Positions 58,565 through 64,000 of a stretch of 64,000 nt of DNA are shown here, piece after piece; position 1 is the stretch's first letter; every line of letters begins with the position of its first letter. The notes beneath the pieces were generated by a model. The model had not been told where the DNA came from, did not search any database, and was given only the letters and a program-made list of their open reading frames with translations. The position numbers and the translations under genes are program-made. Source of the DNA: Cokeromyces recurvatus (Eukaryota; Mucoromycota; Mucoromycetes; Mucorales; Mucoraceae); NCBI RefSeq assembly GCF_025118155.1, contig NW_026251387.1, positions 2,139,501 to 2,203,500 on the forward strand, written 5' to 3'.

Positions 58565-59497
58565 ATGAAACGTAGAAATTCAATGGATGATAATAGTAGC
58601 AGTAGCTGGTCTATCTGTCAGTATTATTACTATACACATAATAATGAAAGTAGTGATCATGTTTCATTAAAGTATTCAGTAAAAAGTGAATTACAACAAG
58701 AGCCTTTATCCTCTAGATCATTATCACAAAAACGAAGACGTTCATACCCTTTGGCCATAGTTGATCTTCAAAGAAGTCTCCAAAGAACAGCTACTTTTCC
58801 AACAAGTAGTAGACAAAAGGGGATAAAGAGACGTCTAACATTATCAGATCTATCCTCTCAAAAGAATGATCACAATCTAAACGTAATTTCAGCAAATAGA
58901 ACTGACAACATTTTAATGGGAGATAATAATGGTCATGATGATGAAAGATGGGATATAATTCCATACTATTTGCCTCAATTAGATAATGAAAAAGTACAAG
59001 AAGAAGAAGGAGGAGGAGGATTATGTGAAAAGCAACAAGATTCAAAAGATGAAATCCATTCATATGAGCCTACTCATATTAGTAATAAACTTATAAAAAC
59101 TAAAGAAATCCATTCACAACAGCAGCAACAACAACTTAGAGTGGTTAATAATACAGATGATGATAATAACAGTCATAGACATACAATCAATTCACCTATC
59201 ATAGAAGACCTTATCTCATCATCCACTCATATGCTTTCTGATCATCTTGAAGCTGGAACGATAGATGATAGACAAGAGAAAGATAACGATTTACATCCAC
59301 ACATGGATATAGCTTTATTTCTATTTGGATTCTTATTTTTCCCTCTTTGGTGGATAGGTGCATGGCGATATTTAAGGAAAAAGACAATGAATATAACAAA
59401 ACAAGATCATTTATTTTGTATGTTGAACTGTTATATGACAATGGTGAGTCTAATCATCACTGGTTTAATCATAGGTCTTGTTACTGCTTGGGCATAG
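58565..59497 (+). CDS. hypothetical membrane protein with two C-terminal TM segments
   Basis: A single exon of 310 codons from ATG 58565. The first 240 residues are low-complexity and hydrophilic (Ser, Asn, Asp, Gln runs; basic motif SQKRRRSYPLAIVDLQRSLQ). They are followed by two hydrophobic segments separated by a charged loop: IALFLFGFLFFPLWWIGAWR, then a loop LRKKTMNITKQDHLFCMLNC, then MVSLIITGLIIGLVTAWA. The arrangement looks like a tail anchor pair with a PLWWIGAWR motif that I have seen in other fungal hypothetical proteins; I cannot name the family. The ATG is followed at +6 codons by another Met. It lies downstream of nrde2 on the same strand with 142 bp between, so it is a separate gene. 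Confidence 0.75.
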   Translation: MKRRNSMDDNSSSSWSICQYYYYTHNNESSDHVSLKYSVKSELQQEPLSSRSLSQKRRRSYPLAIVDLQRSLQRTATFPTSSRQKGIKRRLTLSDLSSQKNDHNLNVISANRTDNILMGDNNGHDDERWDIIPYYLPQLDNEKVQEEEGGGGLCEKQQDSKDEIHSYEPTHISNKLIKTKEIHSQQQQQQLRVVNNTDDDNNSHRHTINSPIIEDLISSSTHMLSDHLEAGTIDDRQEKDNDLHPHMDIALFLFGFLFFPLWWIGAWRYLRKKTMNITKQDHLFCMLNCYMTMVSLIITGLIIGLVTAWA

Positions 59498-59562
59498 AAA
59501 GAAAGAAAAAAAAATGTCTCTTCACATGATCGTGGGACAATTTTTATACGTGTCCAAATGTC

Positions 59563-59605
<43 letters not shown>

Positions 59606-59689
59606 CCTTCCTTCCTTCCTTCCTTTCTCTCTCTCTTTTCCTTTTCTTTTTTTATATATATATTCATAAACATATAAGAATAATAAACA

Positions 59690-61031
59690 ATGCCTTTCCT
59701 TTATTCTTCTATTTTACCTAGAGTTTATACAAAAGCCTTATTTGTGAATCAGGTTGGTTAAAATGGATATATCTTTACTATTTTAATGCTTGATTAAATA
59801 ATAACAATAAAAAAAGGCAGTAATGAAATCAAAACAAAATTTCATTAGATCTGTTTCCAGCTATTCTTCAGATTTTGTTAAAATAGTAGAAGTGGGTCCA
59901 AGAGATGGTCTTCAAAATGAAAAGACACTTGTTCCTGCTAAAGTAAAAATTGAATTAATTGAACGTTTAGCAAAGAATGGTTTACCTGTTGTTGAAGCAA
60001 CTAGTTTTGTTAGTCCAAAATGGGTGCCTCAAGTAAGATAACGATACATGTTATACATATATGTATATAGTTTACTTAAGAATATACATATATGTATATA
60101 CACTTATAGATGGCTGATAACAAGGAAGTTTTTACATCAATTTCAATGAAGCCCAGTGTATTTTACCCTGTATTAACACCTAACCTTAAAGGATTAGAGG
60201 CAGCTATAGCGGCAGGTGCTCAAGAAGTGGCTGTATTTATTGGCGCTACAGAATCATTTAATCGTAAAAATACAAATTGTTCGACTAAAGAATCTATTAT
60301 TAGAGCTGAAGAAATCTTGAAGAAGGCCTTGGATCAAAATATAAGAGTGAGAGGGTAATGATGCATGCTAATTTTTAAAATAAAACACAGAATTCATTTT
60401 TTTTTTTTTTTTTATATATGTGTATAAAGATATCTTTCTTGTGTTTTGGGTTGTCCTTATGAAGGTCAAGTGAATCCTGAAAAAGTAGCGGAAATGGCAA
60501 AAGAATTATACGATGCTGGATGTTATGAAATTAGTTTAGGTGATACGATTGGTGTTGGTACTGCTGGTTCTATGGCTACTTTATTAGAACATGTTCTTAA
60601 AGTAGTTCCTGTCGAAGCCATTGCTGTTCATTGTCATGATACTTATGGACAAGCATTAGCTAATATTTTAAAGGCTTTAGAAGTAAGATATAGTATTAAC
60701 ATTTTCATCCTTTTTTTTTTTAAATATATTCTTATATATATAGTACGGTGTTCGAGTTGTAGATAGCTCTGTAGCTGGTTTAGGTGGTTGCCCTTATGCT
60801 CCAGGAGCAAAAGGCAATGTGGCCACCGAGGATGTTGTATATATGTTGAATGGTTTAGGTTTAAAAACAGGTGTCAATTTAGATTCACTTATCGAGACAG
60901 GAGAATGGATTTCTGAACAAATCGGTAAATCTACTCATTCTAGGGCTGGTGCTGCTTTAATGGTGGCTAGAAGACGAAAGGAGGCTTTAGAAAAAGCAGC
61001 TAATTTAAATTCTAATTCTTCTAAACTATAG
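59690..61031 (+). CDS. hydroxymethylglutaryl-CoA lyase
   Basis: Five exons (59690-59756, 59821-60032, 60110-60354, 60430-60682, 60744-61031) join to 354 residues. It splits HMG-CoA to acetyl-CoA and acetoacetate in leucine breakdown. Family signatures: [15 protein letters not shown], the metal- and substrate-binding [14 protein letters not shown] and [13 protein letters not shown], and the catalytic Cys loop [17 protein letters not shown]. The first small exon supplies a basic hydrophobic leader ([18 protein letters not shown]) typical of mitochondrial import. The C-terminus is SSKL, a PTS1 peroxisomal signal, so dual location is likely. A second ATG at 59823, two bases into exon 2, could start a leaderless form. 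A T-run of about 41, then TTCC units, precedes the gene. Confidence 0.96.
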
Positions 61032-61157
61032 AATAAACAGATATAATTACTATTTTTTCTTATTTTAGTTATTTTATTATGTAAGAAAGGAGTAGAAAGA
61101 AAGTTATAAAAAAACAAAAAAAAAAAAAAACTTTGAAAGTTTTATTTCTTCTCTCCT

Positions 61158-61194
<37 letters not shown>

Positions 61195-61213
61195 CTTTTT
61201 TTTTTCAATTTTA

Positions 61214-63458
61214 ATGAATAACAATTATTCAATAATCAAAGAGAAAACAACTTCATCGACAAAACGATCTTATACTTCTGATACAAATATCATGTGTGAA
61301 GAACGTAATGTATAAATAAGCTTTGAATGGATTTTATCTCTAACGATTAACAATATAGATCTAGACAATAAAAAACAAAAGACGAATGAGGAAATGAAAC
61401 TTACTTCTAAACAAAAAAAGAAGGCCTCCAAGGCACGTAAACTTGGAATGACTTTTGAAATTAAAGATGATGAATTGGTAAAAAAAAACAAAACAAAATA
61501 AGAACTATGAAAAAGAAACCAGTTTCCATCCATTTCTTCAAAAAGTTAATAATTCATGAATTAGATTATTCACCCTAAAATTATATTTAAACATTTTAAT
61601 GATTTTGCATCCATGAAAGACGTACGAAATTTAATGTTGATGGCATTGACTCCTCAAGGTAAACAAGGACGTCTTGCAGAGGTTCCTGACTTTCCAGGTG
61701 TAGACAAAGTCAAAAAGGCAATTATAATGGATGTACCTATTTTTGATCCTCATGAAATGAATATGCCAATGGAAGCTTTTAATGTTTCAAAAAATACATC
61801 ACCCAATGTTTATAGAGAATTGAAAGAGCATCTTTTCTATAAATACATTAAACAATCAGATGATGAAGATGATGAAATTTTGGCTCTCATTAGTGCGGCA
61901 GGATTTGATCAATATAAACGTGTCCATGATCGATTTTTAGATCTTTTAGAAGTACCATTATCAAAAGGGGAACTTAAAAAAAAGCGTGAAGAAGAAGATA
62001 AAGGTTTGTTCACATATATATGTATAGACAAAGAATCTAATCTTTTTTATACATGTAGATCCTGATCAAAGAAAATCCATTACGCCCGACATGTTGATCA
62101 TGTCAAAAGAACTGTTGAAAATGGAGGATTTTCCTATTCATTCAATTTTAGATCCTGATAGTAAATTAGAAGAAGGTTGGGTGGATACACCACCAGGAAA
62201 AGGAATAGAACCTAAAAAGTTGGTTGCGCTTGATTGTGAGATGGTGACTATACAAAGAGATATTTATATATATATAAAGAGAATTATATTCACGCTTTTA
62301 TCTTAATAGTGTAAAACAGTAAATGGTTATGCAATCACTAGAGTGGCACTCATCGATAGGGGTAAAAAAAAAAATAAAAATAAAAATAGAGATGTCATTA
62401 TGTTGAATTAAATCATCGTATTTTATGTGTAGAGAACAATCCACTTATTAACGAATTAGTTAAACCAACTGAGGAGATTACAGACTATGTTACACATATT
62501 AGTGGTGTAGATGAACAATCCTTAAGGGATGTAAAGACTACTTTAGCGGATATTCAGAGAAAGATTCAATCCTATGTAGATGGAGATACTATTTTAGTTG
62601 GACATGGATTAGTGAATGATATGAAATGTCTAAAGATGAGACATCCTTATATCATTGATACTTCTATTATTTATCACCATAAAAACGGACCACCTTATAA
62701 GCCCTCACTTCGTGATTTGACTACACGTTATTTAAAACGTACCATTCAGATAAAAGATGAAGACAAAAAGCCTGGCCAAGAGAGAGGACATGATCCGTGT
62801 GAAGATGCTATTGCAAGTTTAGAGCTATTGGAACGAAAACTTCGATATGGTCTTAACTATGGCTTAACAGGATTATCTCAGACAGAAACCATTCTTGATT
62901 ATTTAAAACGTAGTGGTCAAAAGGGAGCCATTATTGAATGCAACGCATCATTAAGTACCTTAATGAAGCAAAAATTAGCAGAGAGTGATCAAAGAGATTA
63001 TTATGTTGAAAAATGTGATGAAGATATGGTTCATAGAATAATTGAAGAACATCATGATAAAGATTTAATTATTGCTCGATTCGATTTGCCTGAAGCTACT
63101 GAAGAAGAAAGAAGAAAGAAGTTTTTATCCTTATTCGAGACGATATATGAAAAAATGGAAAAGAACACTGCCTATTGTATTACAACTGGTTATAGATTTA
63201 ATAAGCAGCGTGAAGAGTAAATATATCTTTTTTTTTTTTTTTTTTTTTTTTTCAGTATGAGGATCTCGAATAGATTGTTAATTATGATTTTATAGGCTTA
63301 GAGAGAAACGTGTAGAATACAAGAAAAAGTTAAAAAAAGTTGGGTTAGCCGAGATTCCGTTAGAAGAACGATGGAGTCTTGAAGATGAACACATGTTAGA
63401 ACAAATAGCTGATACGACTCGTCGCGGGTTTATCTTTGCATCCATCAAAACCATTTAA
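61214..63458 (+). CDS. RNA exonuclease Rex1-like (DEDDh 3'-5' exonuclease)
   Basis: About seven exons; start 61214, stop 63456-63458. REX1/Rnh70 trims 3' ends of 5S rRNA, 5.8S rRNA and tRNA in the nucleus. The DEDDh exonuclease motifs are seen: Exo I KKLVALDCEM joined by splicing to CKTVNGYAITRVALID, Exo II LVGHGLVNDMKCLK, and Exo III GHDPCEDAIASLELLERK with the catalytic His. The N-terminal part is basic (LTSKQKKKASKARKLGMTFE) and suggests nucleolar targeting. The middle holds the conserved LLKMEDFPIHSI and WVDTP. Exon phases agree at all junctions I checked (91, 119 and further exons). The C-terminal exon follows a T-run intron and ends RRGFIFASIKTI. Confidence 0.92.
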
Positions 63459-63589
63459 TTCATTCAGCAGGTCTTTTTCTCTCTTTTAGACTCATATAAA
63501 GAAATTAGCTTTGTACTTTTACATATAAAAGAAACCCTTTTTTTTTTTTCTTTATTTATTAACTATCCCGAACCTTCAAAAGATTTTCC

Positions 63590-63623
<34 letters not shown>

Positions 63624-64000
63624 TTCTGAATTACTTCAAAAAGGGAGTAACATGAATAAGAAAATTATATGCAAGCATGCTTTTTATGAATGCATAATAC
63701 ATGTTAATTATAAATGATTAATTCTACTCTATGCTTAATTTATACAAAGTGTGATAAATGATCAACATTTAACTATCACTCTAAAATAATCGCATGTTGA
63801 TAAGCATAATAGGTGGCTATATCCAAATACGAATTCAAGTAATAAAGATATTCTAAATTAAACATGTATATGTGTTTGATAAAATGCTAATATGTCTTCT
63901 AATTTAGAGAATTCGCATGATGTATGCTATACATAAGAATAATGCACACGTTTAGAATAGTAAGCATGCTTAACTTTTTACTATTATACGTGATTATGCA
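63459..64000. other. downstream intergenic sequence at window edge
   Basis: AT-rich, with a T-run of about 30 (63593-63622). I see no gene or structured element. Confidence 0.6.

Overview
This window reads as a slice of an AT-rich nuclear genome from an early-diverging filamentous fungus, most likely Mucoromycota (Mucorales-like). The reasons are dense small genes on both strands, short spliceosomal introns (mostly about 55-110 nt) with GTAAGT/GTATGT donors and YAG acceptors, very long A or T homopolymers, and a eukaryotic gene set (Iwr1, Nup85, PINX1, NRDE2, Set3, Vip1). The genus cannot be fixed from the sequence alone.

Layout. 0-5 kb: the 3' end of a HECT ubiquitin ligase, a small SET-domain protein, a decayed tRNA-Glu copy, and an unrecognised gene interrupted by one in-frame TGA, followed by a three-copy direct repeat. 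6-12.5 kb: isocitrate lyase and the mitochondrial presequence protease Cym1, both on the minus strand. 12.5-15.4 kb: a 2.9-kb terminal-inverted-repeat transposon with TA target duplication, holding a broken zinc-finger gene. 15.4-30.4 kb: a gene-poor AT-rich tract with only three protein genes (glutamate-cysteine ligase modifier subunit, a 77-residue protein, a coiled-coil protein) and one tRNA-Glu(CTC). It also carries relics: an LTR/primer-binding-site fragment, a decayed reading frame with five in-frame stops, a tandem minisatellite and a CpG-rich palindromic block. 30.4-63.5 kb: a gene-dense housekeeping segment with BAX inhibitor-1, RPS5, Vip1, a CK1-family kinase, glutaryl-CoA dehydrogenase, Set3, a second coiled-coil protein, PINX1, Nup85, a Kelch protein, Iwr1, NRDE2, a two-TM protein, HMG-CoA lyase and REX1.

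Functionally the genes are mostly housekeeping. Three mitochondrial/peroxisomal catabolic enzymes (isocitrate lyase, glutaryl-CoA dehydrogenase, HMG-CoA lyase) feed acetyl-CoA or glyoxylate metabolism. PINX1, REX1, RPS5, NRDE2 and Iwr1 belong to RNA and ribosome production. Nothing indicates a clustered pathway. The most unusual content is the mobile and decayed material in the gene-poor tract, where several relics show C-to-T/G-to-A-type damage. I did not find a clearly new multi-gene system. Gene models were spliced by eye and by family similarity; no searches were run.
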